Assembly: GCA_944383325.1 (NCBI GenBank)
Contig: CALWPC010000027.1
Location: forward strand, 124,001-188,000
Direction of reading: 5' to 3'
Origin: an uncultured Lachnospiraceae bacterium
GTDB lineage: Bacteria > Bacillota > Clostridia > Lachnospirales > Lachnospiraceae
DNA: 64,000 bases
Every line of letters begins with the position of its first letter. The first letter of the stretch is position 1. Shown one piece after another: positions 36,792 to 45,012 of this stretch. The notes under the pieces were generated by a model that did no database searches, was not told the origin of the DNA, and saw only the letters and a program-made list of their open reading frames with translations. The position numbers and the translations under genes were made by a program.

Positions 36792-38564
36792 TTAAGGGGT
36801 CTCAGTGATTTTCACGTGGAGATCATTGCCAAGATCGCATGTAAAGCGAAATGCCACTTCATCGCCCTCAGAAAGCGTGTAAAGATTGCAGCCTTGCTGT
36901 ACGGCATCGTTATTGACAAGATACATCCAACCGCTGAGAGAACCGCATGAAAATTCATAAATATGACCGATCCCCTGAATATAGACGCTTCCGTAGCGGT
37001 TTTGGTCGGAACCCTGATATTCCATTTGCATATTGTATTTGCGGGCGGCTGCCACCAGAAGATCATATACGGTAGAATTGTCCGGTATTTCAAATGTTGT
37101 TTTTGGGAGAAGAATTCCATCTTCCGGAATATATCCCCCCTCCCGGAGAGCAGGATCCAAAAGCTCCATATTGGAAAGAATGGTCTCGCAGTCGATAGAC
37201 AGTGTGACGGAAATCGTAGAAGACGCCGTAGGCTCTGCGCCACTTTCAAAGGTATCGACAGACTCAATACGTATAAATAAAATAGCGAGTATGATCAGCA
37301 GTGCTAGCGGAATAATCAAAAACAAGTCTCTGACGCGTTTTTTATGCAGACAAAATAATATGCATCCCAGCGCCGCGCACACGACGGCAATACAAAGGAT
37401 CGCACGGATTGGCGTCTCAGACCGTGCGGGGGCGGTGGAAGAGTCTGCGGGAATGGTCGGAGTGGATGTTGTCAAGCCGGTTTCCGATAGTTCATAAAAG
37501 GCAGATTCGCCTGATAAATAGCGTTCATAGGCGATCAGAGCGCAAAGCGCTTGGTTTGTCGCCATCGTATCAAATGAGCGTTCGTCCGGAATGTGAGTAT
37601 AGGTATGATCTTCCAGTCGGGATGTCTGCATGGATTCAAACACGGATATTCCGTTTTTGGTGAACCGCTCATCTGAAGCAGGGTCAATGCCGAGCGTGCA
37701 AAGTGCGATTACAACCTGTGCCGCGCTTTCTGTATTTTCGATATTATACTGTGAGAACCCTCCCCGTTCGTTCTGGAGATTGGAGAGACAGACAAGTGCG
37801 CGGTCAATCGCATCAGCCACGGAGGATGAATCAGAGGAAGAATGTTTTTGCAGTGCAGAGAGCGCACACAGAGCCATTGCGGTTGTGTCGGCATCCGACG
37901 CAGTACCGGTAATGGAAAAACCACCGTCGTCCAGTTGGCTGTCCAGTAAAAGCTGTGAGAGATCCTCCATAGAATAGAAGGCGTCATCTGGCACCTCTGC
38001 GTCGCAGGCGCACAGTGTGAGAATGCCAAAGATCGGGCCGTTTATGCCCTGCGCGTTGATCGGGCGGGTGTATCCGCGGTTGTATATACCGTCTGCAAGC
38101 AGATTGATCGGATTCCCGTCTGCGTCGGTCCCAAAAGCACTGGGATCTGCGCCGAGGGCGCGCGCAGTCATGGCGATCCGGTGCCACTCGGTTGCTTTTG
38201 TCGGATCCAGACTGCCGTCCCTGGTATATCGGAGAGAAACCTGTTGTTCAAGCGCTGCCAGATAATCTGCAGGGAGAAGCGAAGCGTCATACCGTCCGAC
38301 AGCGAGAGCAAACCAGTCGCCGCCTGTGGTGCCGGCCTGGGCGTTGAGATCGTTTGTGTCCGAAAATGAGTTTTGGATTTGCGCATCAATCGTCTGTTGA
38401 ATTTGTCCGGAAAGAGTTTCCTGCTCAGATACAGCTGCGGCCAACGTGTACTTGGAACAGTGTATTCCGACAGTCAGAAACACGGCAATCAGCAATAAAA
38501 CACTGATGGCGGAACATACCCGTTGCCTGTCACTATGTTTACCATTCCTGATCCCAGTTTTCAT
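36792..38564 (-). CDS. Exported alpha-barrel plus DUF4430 protein, transcobalamin-like architecture
   Basis: The protein has 590 residues. An N-terminal signal/anchor (about 17-36) leads into an alpha/alpha-barrel region (about 60-375). The barrel repeats carry DDGGFS...ADTTAMALCAL and ERGGFSQ...ESAAQVVIALCTLG, as in prenyltransferase/terpene-cyclase folds. Two adjacent hydrophobic helices follow (about 385-430), so the chain should re-emerge outside. A C-terminal DUF4430 domain (about 450-585) ends with SGWMYLVNN and EGDEVAFRF. Animal intrinsic factor and transcobalamin combine the same two folds to hold cobalamin, so I infer a vitamin-capturing surface protein. AGGAGG precedes the ATG. It overlaps the preceding gene by 26 bases. 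Confidence 0.82.
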   Translation of the reverse strand: MKTGIRNGKHSDRQRVCSAISVLLLIAVFLTVGIHCSKYTLAAAVSEQETLSGQIQQTIDAQIQNSFSDTNDLNAQAGTTGGDWFALAVGRYDASLLPADYLAALEQQVSLRYTRDGSLDPTKATEWHRIAMTARALGADPSAFGTDADGNPINLLADGIYNRGYTRPINAQGINGPIFGILTLCACDAEVPDDAFYSMEDLSQLLLDSQLDDGGFSITGTASDADTTAMALCALSALQKHSSSDSSSVADAIDRALVCLSNLQNERGGFSQYNIENTESAAQVVIALCTLGIDPASDERFTKNGISVFESMQTSRLEDHTYTHIPDERSFDTMATNQALCALIAYERYLSGESAFYELSETGLTTSTPTIPADSSTAPARSETPIRAILCIAVVCAALGCILFCLHKKRVRDLFLIIPLALLIILAILFIRIESVDTFESGAEPTASSTISVTLSIDCETILSNMELLDPALREGGYIPEDGILLPKTTFEIPDNSTVYDLLVAAARKYNMQMEYQGSDQNRYGSVYIQGIGHIYEFSCGSLSGWMYLVNNDAVQQGCNLYTLSEGDEVAFRFTCDLGNDLHVKITETP

Positions 38565-39945
38565 CTGTGCCTCCTGTTGATGTGCCGCCGCCGATGTCCA
38601 GTCCGCTCACAAGTGTAAAGCGAAGGCGGATATGGTCGCCGGCGGACGGTATGAGAGCGGATAAGCCAATTTGCGGATATTCATATACAGCGCTTCCTTG
38701 ACTCTTCACACAGAGCATCCAACCGGAAGCCTGTGTGTAATCAAATTCACCTAGAGAGTCTGGAGAAGAATTTGCCGCATTATAGAACAGAGACGGTATC
38801 GACTGAATTTTATTTAGCAGCGTTTCCGGTATATTTACTGATGCAAATGCACCTTCTCTGTGAATACGTTTTAAATAATATCCATTCTCCAAAGTGCCGT
38901 CATATTCATCTGAAAAGCCGTTCGCCTGCAGCAGCTGAGACAGGTAGACGCTGATCGGCTGACCAGGCTGCAGCGTCAGTTCAGTCGGAGCAATCAGATA
39001 GCCGAGGCCAAGCGTGCTTGCCTCCACAGATATGGTGATTTTTTCTTCTGCGGGAGGCGTGCAAAATATACTGAATGTTCGGGTAGAACTATTTCCGTAG
39101 TCGTCGCGCAATTCTATCTGAATCATATTTTCACCTTCCACGAGAGGAAGTCTGAAATATGATTTGGTCTGGTCAGTAAATTCAGGGGAGATGATCTGAG
39201 ACTGACAGCTTACCGTCAGATAATCGTCGAGCAGAAGTTTGCCGAAGGCGTCATTTCCCCAGACGGTAATGGAGTATTCGTACCCGGAAATCTGCGCGTT
39301 TTCTTCAAATTCTCCGTAGATGACCGGCGCCTCAACCGGAGCAGGCGTTTCTTCGGGGAGAGGATGTTCCGGGTCGGCCGCAGGCTCCGACGGGGAGTCC
39401 GGCTCCTGTGTGGGATAAATGACCTGTGGTTCCCAACTTGGAGACGGTGTGGCCGGGTTGCTGCCGCCGCTCATTAAATCGCTCAGATCCGATCTGGGCA
39501 CGGTGATAAAATCTGTTCCGGAGTCGGATACGCTAGTATCTGCCGGGGCAGAAAAGGAGTCACTGGAGGAACCTTCTGCATGTTCAGATGCCGAGGTCTG
39601 CGTGTGCGCCACAATCGGCGGCGTAGTGATGGATATGTCCGGCGCGCCGTCATAGGAGTTGGATGGTAATGCAGCGTCGGAAGGAGCGGGAGACGCCGAT
39701 GCAAGGCCGGCGTACACAGACGTCCCGCTGTTGTCGTTTCCATTTTCTGCCAGTGTCGTCAGGGGGTTCGCCAGTTCAGCACGGGGACGATCCGCCACGG
39801 TGATGAAAATCGTGAGCGTGCAGATCAGCGCTGCGGCGAGTGTTGCCCAAAAAGACGGTTTTTGACAAATGCTTTGCAGCCAATCCGGACAATACAACCG
39901 GATTTTTTGTATCCATTTTTTCAATATGTTTAATCGATTATTCAT
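38539..39945 (-). CDS. Membrane-anchored DUF4430 protein
   Basis: The protein has 468 residues. A single N-terminal membrane helix (about 32-50) is followed by a long Ser/Pro/Thr/Glu-rich linker (about 60-215), suited to cross the cell wall. An Ig-like beta domain (about 220-310, ending RTFSIFCTPP) comes next. A C-terminal DUF4430 domain (about 315-450) contains SGWMLCVKS and AGDHIRLRFT. The tail is Gly/Thr/Asp-rich. First gene of the ECF operon; AAGGAG stands before the ATG. I infer a surface ligand-binding role, perhaps passing substrate to the S component; it is untested. Confidence 0.8.
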   Translation of the reverse strand: MNNRLNILKKWIQKIRLYCPDWLQSICQKPSFWATLAAALICTLTIFITVADRPRAELANPLTTLAENGNDNSGTSVYAGLASASPAPSDAALPSNSYDGAPDISITTPPIVAHTQTSASEHAEGSSSDSFSAPADTSVSDSGTDFITVPRSDLSDLMSGGSNPATPSPSWEPQVIYPTQEPDSPSEPAADPEHPLPEETPAPVEAPVIYGEFEENAQISGYEYSITVWGNDAFGKLLLDDYLTVSCQSQIISPEFTDQTKSYFRLPLVEGENMIQIELRDDYGNSSTRTFSIFCTPPAEEKITISVEASTLGLGYLIAPTELTLQPGQPISVYLSQLLQANGFSDEYDGTLENGYYLKRIHREGAFASVNIPETLLNKIQSIPSLFYNAANSSPDSLGEFDYTQASGWMLCVKSQGSAVYEYPQIGLSALIPSAGDHIRLRFTLVSGLDIGGGTSTGGTDENWDQEW

Positions 39946-40014
39946 CTTGTCTCCTTAATATAGGGATAGGGGGTGCAAAATAAGCTTGTCAAATCTCTTG
40001 AAAGAGATGTATTT

Positions 40015-40043
40015 ATTATACTGGCTGCAGACTGTTTTTTCAA
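40015..40043 (-). promoter_or_regulatory. Promoter of the DUF4430-ECF operon
   Basis: On the minus strand: TTGAAA (40038-40043), a 17-base spacer and perfect TATAAT (40015-40020). The palindrome ATCTCTT-GA-AAGAGAT at 39993-40008 lies at the expected start of transcription and may be an operator. Confidence 0.78.
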
Positions 40044-40190
40044 TAGACCAAAAAAATATTATAAAAAATATGACTTTAAAAAAAGAATATAAACAAAAAA
40101 ACGAAAAAAAAGACAAAATAGAAACAGAATATCATCATTTGTTTATTGAATGAACGAAAAAAATAGAAAAAAATATAAAATAATTACAAG

Positions 40191-40219
40191 TTGGCATCCC
40201 GGAATGAGGATAATATAAA
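40191..40219 (+). promoter_or_regulatory. Promoter of the dockerin/DUF4430 gene
   Basis: TTGGCA at 40191-40196, a 17-base spacer, then TATAAA at 40214-40219. It lies 38 bases before the start codon. Confidence 0.72.
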
Positions 40220-40256
40220 TTTGTCAATAAAATAATGAAGTAAATAGGAGGTTTTT

Positions 40257-42512
40257 ATGCGTTACATAAAAAAAGTAGTTGCGGTGTTATTAGCTGTTGC
40301 GCTGTTTTGTGGAATACTGCCGACGGTCAATATTCCGGTGCAGGCTGCTGACGACAGTATTTCTGTAGTCTTTTCGGCCGGCGTTAATGATGAGGGTTTT
40401 CTGATCACACCGCAGTATCTTACCGTTTCAGATGGTATTTCTGAAGAGTACGGATATACGTCAAGTATAGAGGGAGTGTCGGCGCTCGATGTATTGGTGG
40501 CGGCACATGTACAGTATTACGGCGAACAATTTACAGAGGAGACCGCAGAAGATTATCTGCAGATGTCCGGTTCCTATCTGACCAAAGCATTTGGAGAGAG
40601 CGCGTCTGCAACCGGCTTTGCTATTAATGGTGAGTGCCCGAACGACGGAGTGATGACCAGTTATGGTTACACGGGGCTTGGTTGGAATCAGGCGCCGGTT
40701 GATGAAAATGATGTTCTGGAATTATTCTGGTATGCCGATTTGCTCTATTATCTGGATAATTATTCGTGGTTTGATGAGCGTCAGACGGCGGTTTATGTCG
40801 ATGCTCCTCTGACGTTGAATTTGCAGGGATATTGTTTTGCATGGTATGGCTGTTATGATCAGGAGACCATTGATTTAATGACGGGTCCGATTTCGGGCGC
40901 TGAGATTTATGTGGCTTCAGAATCAGATATGGCGTTTTCTGAAGCACAGTTGTCTACGGATGACAACGGAAATGTCACGCTTACATTTGACACTCCGGGA
41001 GTGTATTATGTTACGGCACTGGGAACTGATGATACGGATACGCCGTTTGTATCGCCGTGGTGTAAGGTAGAAGTAAAACAAACTGTAGATTTGGATACAC
41101 AGTTAAGTTCATACTGGTCTTCTGTGTTTAAAAATTCCGATAATCAGTCGATTGTGGATGCCAAGACGCCGACACAGTCGGTGAGTACCGGGTTAAAGTG
41201 GATGACAGAGTCACTTAGCAATACCAGAAATTATGGCAGCACGCCGATTGTAGTAGATGATTTTCTGGTTGCGACAACGTCGGACTGTCTTGTAAAAATC
41301 AACAAAGAGACCGGAGAAATGGAACAGTCCGTATCCCTACCTCTTGCAAACGGCTCATTGTGTGTCTCCCCGCTCTATGCGGACGGTATGATTTTTGTCG
41401 GTGTTAACGGCGGCAGTGTGGCTGCTTACAATGCGCAGACGTTTGAATTGCTCTGGACGTACAGTCAAACCGGTGACCCTGCTCAGGCAATTACACCGCT
41501 GACTTATCATGATGGGTATTTGTATACTGGGTTTTATGTTGCCAATTCGTCGTCTTCTAATGTAAAAGAAGCATCCTATGTATGCCTGGATGTCAGCCCG
41601 GAGGCGGACGGGGTAAAAGAGGCGACGTGGACATTTTCGAATTCTGGCGGATTTTACTGGGCCGGCGCCTATGTGAATGATCAGGCAGTGGTATTTGGTA
41701 TGGAGGCAAATGAGGAAGGAAACTCGAAAGTGGTGAGTTTGGATCCGGCGACTGGAGCGGTCCTCTCGGAAGTTGAAGTTAGCGGCAGTGTTCGGACAAG
41801 CGTAGCTCATGATCCGCAGAGTGATCTGCTCTACGTCGCGTCTAATGACGGCACACTGTATAAACTGAGTTTAAATGAGGAAGGCGTTCTCAGTATGGAG
41901 GGCAGCCTTGCGCTTGGCGGAGCGACAACAAGCACGCCGGTTGTGTATAATGGACGCGCATATCTTGGTGTGAGCGGACCGTATGCATTTGAAGCACAGG
42001 GACATAAAGTGTGCGTAGTGGATACTGTTTCCATGCAAATGATTTATGAAGTGGAAATGCCGGGGTATCCCCAGTGTAATTTGCTGTTGAGTACGGCCGG
42101 TGAGGAGCAGGACAAAACAGTTTCTCTTTATGCGACTTCCAACACGATGCCGGGTGGTATTACCGTGATTAGAGACAGTGAGGGACAGACGGAGGCGAAT
42201 AGCGAGCTGTTGTTTGTGCCGCCTGCCGAAGCACAGCAGTATTGTGTTGGCAGTGTGATTTGTGATGAAGACGGGGTACTGTATTATCGCAATGACAGCG
42301 GACGCATTTTTGCAGTTACGGCATGTGAAGCCGGCGATGTCAATATGGACGGTATGGTGAATGCAGAGGATGCGCTTTTGGTGCTTCAAAATGCCGCACA
42401 GCTCAAAACGCTTGAGACACAGGAAAGCGCAAGAGGAGATTTGACGCAGGATGGTATTCTGAGTGCCGACGACGCCCTTCAGATTCTGAGAAAAGCGGCG
42501 CAGCTAGACTGA
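40257..42512 (+). CDS. Secreted DUF4430, PQQ-like beta-propeller and dockerin protein
   Basis: The protein has 751 residues. A signal peptide (about 1-30, ending VQA-A) is followed by a DUF4430 domain (about 35-175). A beta-sandwich region (about 175-275) and a PQQ-like beta-propeller (about 310-690) come next; repeated blade strings include GMIFVGVNGGSVAAYNAQT and LLYVASNDGTLYKL. The C-terminal type I dockerin (about 695-751) has two calcium-binding repeats, GDVNMDGMVNAEDALLVL and GDLTQDGILSADDALQIL. The dockerin implies attachment to a cohesin protein encoded elsewhere. AGGAGG lies before the ATG. It diverges from the ECF operon, and the shared DUF4430 suggests a common substrate; this is inference. 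Confidence 0.83.
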   Translation: MRYIKKVVAVLLAVALFCGILPTVNIPVQAADDSISVVFSAGVNDEGFLITPQYLTVSDGISEEYGYTSSIEGVSALDVLVAAHVQYYGEQFTEETAEDYLQMSGSYLTKAFGESASATGFAINGECPNDGVMTSYGYTGLGWNQAPVDENDVLELFWYADLLYYLDNYSWFDERQTAVYVDAPLTLNLQGYCFAWYGCYDQETIDLMTGPISGAEIYVASESDMAFSEAQLSTDDNGNVTLTFDTPGVYYVTALGTDDTDTPFVSPWCKVEVKQTVDLDTQLSSYWSSVFKNSDNQSIVDAKTPTQSVSTGLKWMTESLSNTRNYGSTPIVVDDFLVATTSDCLVKINKETGEMEQSVSLPLANGSLCVSPLYADGMIFVGVNGGSVAAYNAQTFELLWTYSQTGDPAQAITPLTYHDGYLYTGFYVANSSSSNVKEASYVCLDVSPEADGVKEATWTFSNSGGFYWAGAYVNDQAVVFGMEANEEGNSKVVSLDPATGAVLSEVEVSGSVRTSVAHDPQSDLLYVASNDGTLYKLSLNEEGVLSMEGSLALGGATTSTPVVYNGRAYLGVSGPYAFEAQGHKVCVVDTVSMQMIYEVEMPGYPQCNLLLSTAGEEQDKTVSLYATSNTMPGGITVIRDSEGQTEANSELLFVPPAEAQQYCVGSVICDEDGVLYYRNDSGRIFAVTACEAGDVNMDGMVNAEDALLVLQNAAQLKTLETQESARGDLTQDGILSADDALQILRKAAQLD

Positions 42513-42582
42513 AATCTTTGAGGTTTGTAAGCCGTATTTCTCTGAAAAGATGTAAATTTTACGTTTTATATACGGAAAAAGG

Positions 42583-42611
42583 TTGCGAAACATAAAAAAA
42601 TCGGGTATGAT
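42583..42611 (+). promoter_or_regulatory. Promoter of the DUF6465 gene
   Basis: TTGCGA at 42583-42588, a 17-base spacer, then TATGAT at 42606-42611. Downstream, the leader contains a GC-rich hairpin, GCAGGG (42639-42644) with CCCTGC (42667-42672) and an inner CGCA/TGCG stem. Confidence 0.7.
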
Positions 42612-42701
42612 GCCTATGAGCACATTTGATTGCATCAGGCAGGGTCGGAGCGCATGCTTGCGTCTGCCCTGCAAATGAAAGGGTATGAGGAGTGAATGAT
42701 T

Positions 42702-43193
42702 ATGGCAACTAAGTCTGCAAAGACCATTACGAAAACAGCGTCAGAGGCAAAACCGGAGTCTAAGACGGTTTCCGCGGTGAAGGCAGAACCGAAGGCAGCA
42801 GTAAAGGCAGAGCCAAAAGCAGCTGCAAAGGCGGAACCGAAGACAGCGGTAAAGGCAGTAGCAAAGGCAGAGCCGAAGGCAGCAGTAAAGGCAGAACCGA
42901 AAGCAGCCGCGAAGGCAGAATCCAAAAAAGTGTCCAAGACTGCAGCGAAAAAGGCGCCGAAAAAAACGACGGTGAAAAAGGCCACTGCTAAAAAAGCGGA
43001 AACAAAAATCTATGTACAGTATATGGGACAGGAGTTTGATCAGCAGGAGATCGTTGAGCGGATTATCACAAAATATATGCAAGAGTCCGGAAGGGCCAGA
43101 TCGAGCATCAAGTCATTGGACGTATATATTAAGCCTGAGGATCAGACTGCATACTATGTGCTGAATGGACAGGACAGCAGCATTTCCCTGTAA
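42702..43193 (+). CDS. DUF6465 protein with Lys/Ala/Pro-rich repeats
   Basis: A 163-residue protein in two parts. Residues 1-100 are a highly basic, low-complexity region built of KAEPKAAV-type units, ending in KKTTVKKATAKKA. This composition resembles histone-H1-like and other nucleic-acid-associated proteins. Residues 103-163 form a compact, ordinary-looking domain (IYVQYMGQEFDQQEIVERI, then YYVLNG) assigned to DUF6465, common in Lachnospiraceae. GAGGAG lies nine bases before the ATG at 42702; an ATG six bases upstream is too close. The function is unknown; nucleoid or RNA binding is inferred from charge only. Confidence 0.8.
   Translation: MATKSAKTITKTASEAKPESKTVSAVKAEPKAAVKAEPKAAAKAEPKTAVKAVAKAEPKAAVKAEPKAAAKAESKKVSKTAAKKAPKKTTVKKATAKKAETKIYVQYMGQEFDQQEIVERIITKYMQESGRARSSIKSLDVYIKPEDQTAYYVLNGQDSSISL
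42777..42926 (+). repeat. In-frame tandem repeat coding for KAEPKAAV-type units
   Basis: About six imperfect copies of an 18-24 base unit (AAGGCAGAACCGAAGGCAGC-like) lie inside the DUF6465 gene. Copies differ mainly at third codon positions, so repeat number may vary between strains. Confidence 0.85.
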
Positions 43194-43281
43194 TCGGGAA
43201 TTTGTGTTTTTTCTGTCAGTATAACAACAATTTTGCAATGCCTTCATACAATACACCAGAGAAACATTTGGAGTGATTGTT

Positions 43282-44058
43282 ATGGAGGCATTGCTGCGTT
43301 TTCAGGATGTCAGTTTCTCTTATCATACATTGGACGGAGAGACTGACGTCCTGTCTCATATATCGTTCGAAGTCAAAGAGGGGGATTTTTTGGCTATTGT
43401 CGGCCCAAGCGGATGCGGGAAATCCACGATCCTGTCTTTGATTGCGGGTCTTCTGAAGCCGGAGGAAGGCTCTATTTTTTTTCACGAACAGTTAGCCGCG
43501 GCGCACGGTACCACGGCGATCGGTTACATGCTGCAGAAAGATCATTTGTTTGAATGGCGAAACATTCGTAAAAATGCGATGTTAGGTTTGGAAATTCAAC
43601 GAAAAAAGACAAAAGAACATATGGATTATGTCGATACGCTTTTAGAGAAGTATGGATTGGAGGAATTCAAAACAATGCGTCCGTCTCAGCTGTCAGGAGG
43701 AATGCGGCAGCGGGCGGCGCTCATCCGGACGCTGGCGCTTCAGCCGCGTTTATTATTATTGGATGAGCCGTTTTCAGCGCTGGATTATCAGACGCGGTTA
43801 GAAGTGGGAAACGATATTGGCATGATTATTCGGGAAGAAGAAAAAACGGCTATTTTGGTGACCCACGACTTATCGGAAGCAATTAGCCTTGGAAATCGTA
43901 TTATTGTGCTCTCCGACCGTCCCTGTACGGTGAAGGATGAGCTGCAAGTTGTGTTTCCAGATGGTTTGTCCCCATTGGAAAAACGCAATGAACCGGTCTT
44001 CCAGGAATATTTTCAAAGCATCTGGAAGGAGATGAGACACCATGACGGAGCAGCATAA
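43282..44058 (+). CDS. ABC transporter ATPase, nitrate/sulfonate/taurine type
   Basis: A 258-residue ATPase of the SsuB/TauB/ThiZ group, which powers uptake of sulfonates, nitrate or thiamine precursors. Walker A is GPSGCGKST near 38, the Q-loop MLQKDHLF, signature LSGGMRQR, Walker B LLLLDEPFSALD and the H-loop THDLSEA. GGAG lies eight bases before the ATG at 43282. It overlaps the permease gene by 17 bases. The substrate cannot be read from the ATPase, and no binding protein lies next to it. Confidence 0.9.
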   Translation: MEALLRFQDVSFSYHTLDGETDVLSHISFEVKEGDFLAIVGPSGCGKSTILSLIAGLLKPEEGSIFFHEQLAAAHGTTAIGYMLQKDHLFEWRNIRKNAMLGLEIQRKKTKEHMDYVDTLLEKYGLEEFKTMRPSQLSGGMRQRAALIRTLALQPRLLLLDEPFSALDYQTRLEVGNDIGMIIREEEKTAILVTHDLSEAISLGNRIIVLSDRPCTVKDELQVVFPDGLSPLEKRNEPVFQEYFQSIWKEMRHHDGAA

Positions 44059-44839
44059 AAGCCGTCAGGAATTATTTTTGGCTGAACACAGACGGATGAA
44101 ATATACGGTGGCCGCAATCAGGGTGATCAGTCTGGTTTGTCTGCTGATCTTGTGGGAGGTGGCTAGCAGGGCAGAGTGGATAGATTCCTTTATTTTTTGC
44201 AGCCCAAGTAGCATTGCAAGATGCTTTGTCCGAATGGCGTCGGATCAGAGCCTGTTTTATCATATTTGGATTACGCTGTATGAGACGATGGTTTGTTTTG
44301 CACTGTCTGTTTTGCTTGGGGAGTTATTCGCCATTCTTCTTTGGCTGAGCAGACGTTTTGCGCGCGTTATGGAGCCATATCTGGTTGTGCTCAATAGTTT
44401 GCCGAAATCGGCATTGGCCCCTCTGTTAATTGTGTGGTTGGGCGCAAATGTCAAAACGATCATTGTATCCGGTATCTCTGTAGCTATTTTTGGTACAATT
44501 TTAAATTTGTATACAGGATTTCAGGAAGTAGATAATGAGCAGATCAAGCTGATCCGCACTCTGGGCGGGGGAAAACTGCAAATTTTAAAGAAAGTGATTC
44601 TTCCGAGTACAATGCCGCTGTTAATTAGTATTATGAAAGTCAATATCGGATTATCACTGGTCGGGGTAATTATCGGAGAATTTCTGGCGGCGAACGAAGG
44701 GCTTGGTTATCTGATTATTTATGGAAGCGAGACATTTAAAATGGATTGGATGCTGATGTCGATTGTGCTGCTATGCCTGATCGCCATGGTATTGTACAAA
44801 GCGATTGCCGCACTGGAAAAGTGGTACGCGAAGCGATGA
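44042..44839 (+). CDS. ABC transporter permease, nitrate/sulfonate/taurine type
   Basis: A 265-residue inner-membrane permease with about six helices. The BPD_transp_1 EAA loop is visible around TLGGGKLQILKKVILPSTMPLL, followed by IGLSLVGVIIGEFLAANEGLGYLI, typical of SsuC/TauC/ThiX permeases. Its start lies inside the ATPase gene, so the two are translationally coupled. The expected periplasmic-type binding lipoprotein gene is absent on both sides; the next feature is a tRNA on the opposite strand. The partner may be encoded elsewhere. Confidence 0.9.
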   Translation: MTEQHKSRQELFLAEHRRMKYTVAAIRVISLVCLLILWEVASRAEWIDSFIFCSPSSIARCFVRMASDQSLFYHIWITLYETMVCFALSVLLGELFAILLWLSRRFARVMEPYLVVLNSLPKSALAPLLIVWLGANVKTIIVSGISVAIFGTILNLYTGFQEVDNEQIKLIRTLGGGKLQILKKVILPSTMPLLISIMKVNIGLSLVGVIIGEFLAANEGLGYLIIYGSETFKMDWMLMSIVLLCLIAMVLYKAIAALEKWYAKR

Positions 44840-44887
44840 AGCATTGTTCGCATGCTGTTTGTAAACCATTTCTATTGAACAAAAAAG

Positions 44888-44908
44888 GCCACCCGTTTTG
44901 CGGGTGGC
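44888..44908 (-). terminator. Rho-independent terminator of tRNA-Thr
   Basis: On the minus strand GCCACCCG and CGGGTGGC form an 8-bp stem with a 5-base loop, followed by CTTTTTTG. It lies directly after the tRNA. Confidence 0.88.
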
Positions 44909-44919
44909 AATCACTGAAA

Positions 44920-44992
44920 AGCTAAAGATGGGACTTGAACCCACGACCCCTTCATTACGAGTGAAGTGCTCTACCAACTGAGCTACTTTAGC
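44920..44992 (-). tRNA. tRNA-Thr (anticodon CGU)
   Basis: The minus-strand sequence folds as a full cloverleaf. The acceptor arms are GCTAAAG/CTTTAGC, and the D arm contains AGCTCAGTTGGTAGAGC. The anticodon stem CTTCA/TGAAG has loop CTCGTAA (anticodon CGT, reading ACG Thr codons), and the T arm has GTGGGTTCAAGTCCC. The 3' CCA is not encoded. It is flanked by its own promoter and terminator. Confidence 0.95.
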
Positions 44993-45012
44993 ACATCCTA
45001 ATTACTTGTGAT

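Larger units (their letters stand above)
39946..40256. other. Divergent regulatory region between the two DUF4430 transcripts
   Basis: 311 bases without a gene. It holds the minus-strand operon promoter with a start-site palindrome (39993-40008), an extremely A-rich stretch on the plus strand (about 40045-40190), and the plus-strand promoter at 40191-40219. No cobalamin (B12 box) riboswitch, T-box or other riboswitch pattern was recognised. Confidence 0.65.

Noticed and set aside
39946..40256. Cobalamin riboswitch in the divergent DUF4430 region
   Set aside because: The region is A-rich and I could not find a B12-box-like GCCACTG or the expected multi-stem layout on either strand.
42777..42926. 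CRISPR-like or satellite repeat
   Set aside because: The repeats are in-frame codons of a protein, without unique spacers of constant length.
42741..43082. Minus-strand open frame opposite the DUF6465 gene (Leu/Cys/Arg-rich)
   Set aside because: It is the mirror of the Lys/Ala/Pro repeat; composition bias keeps the frame open and there is no ribosome site.
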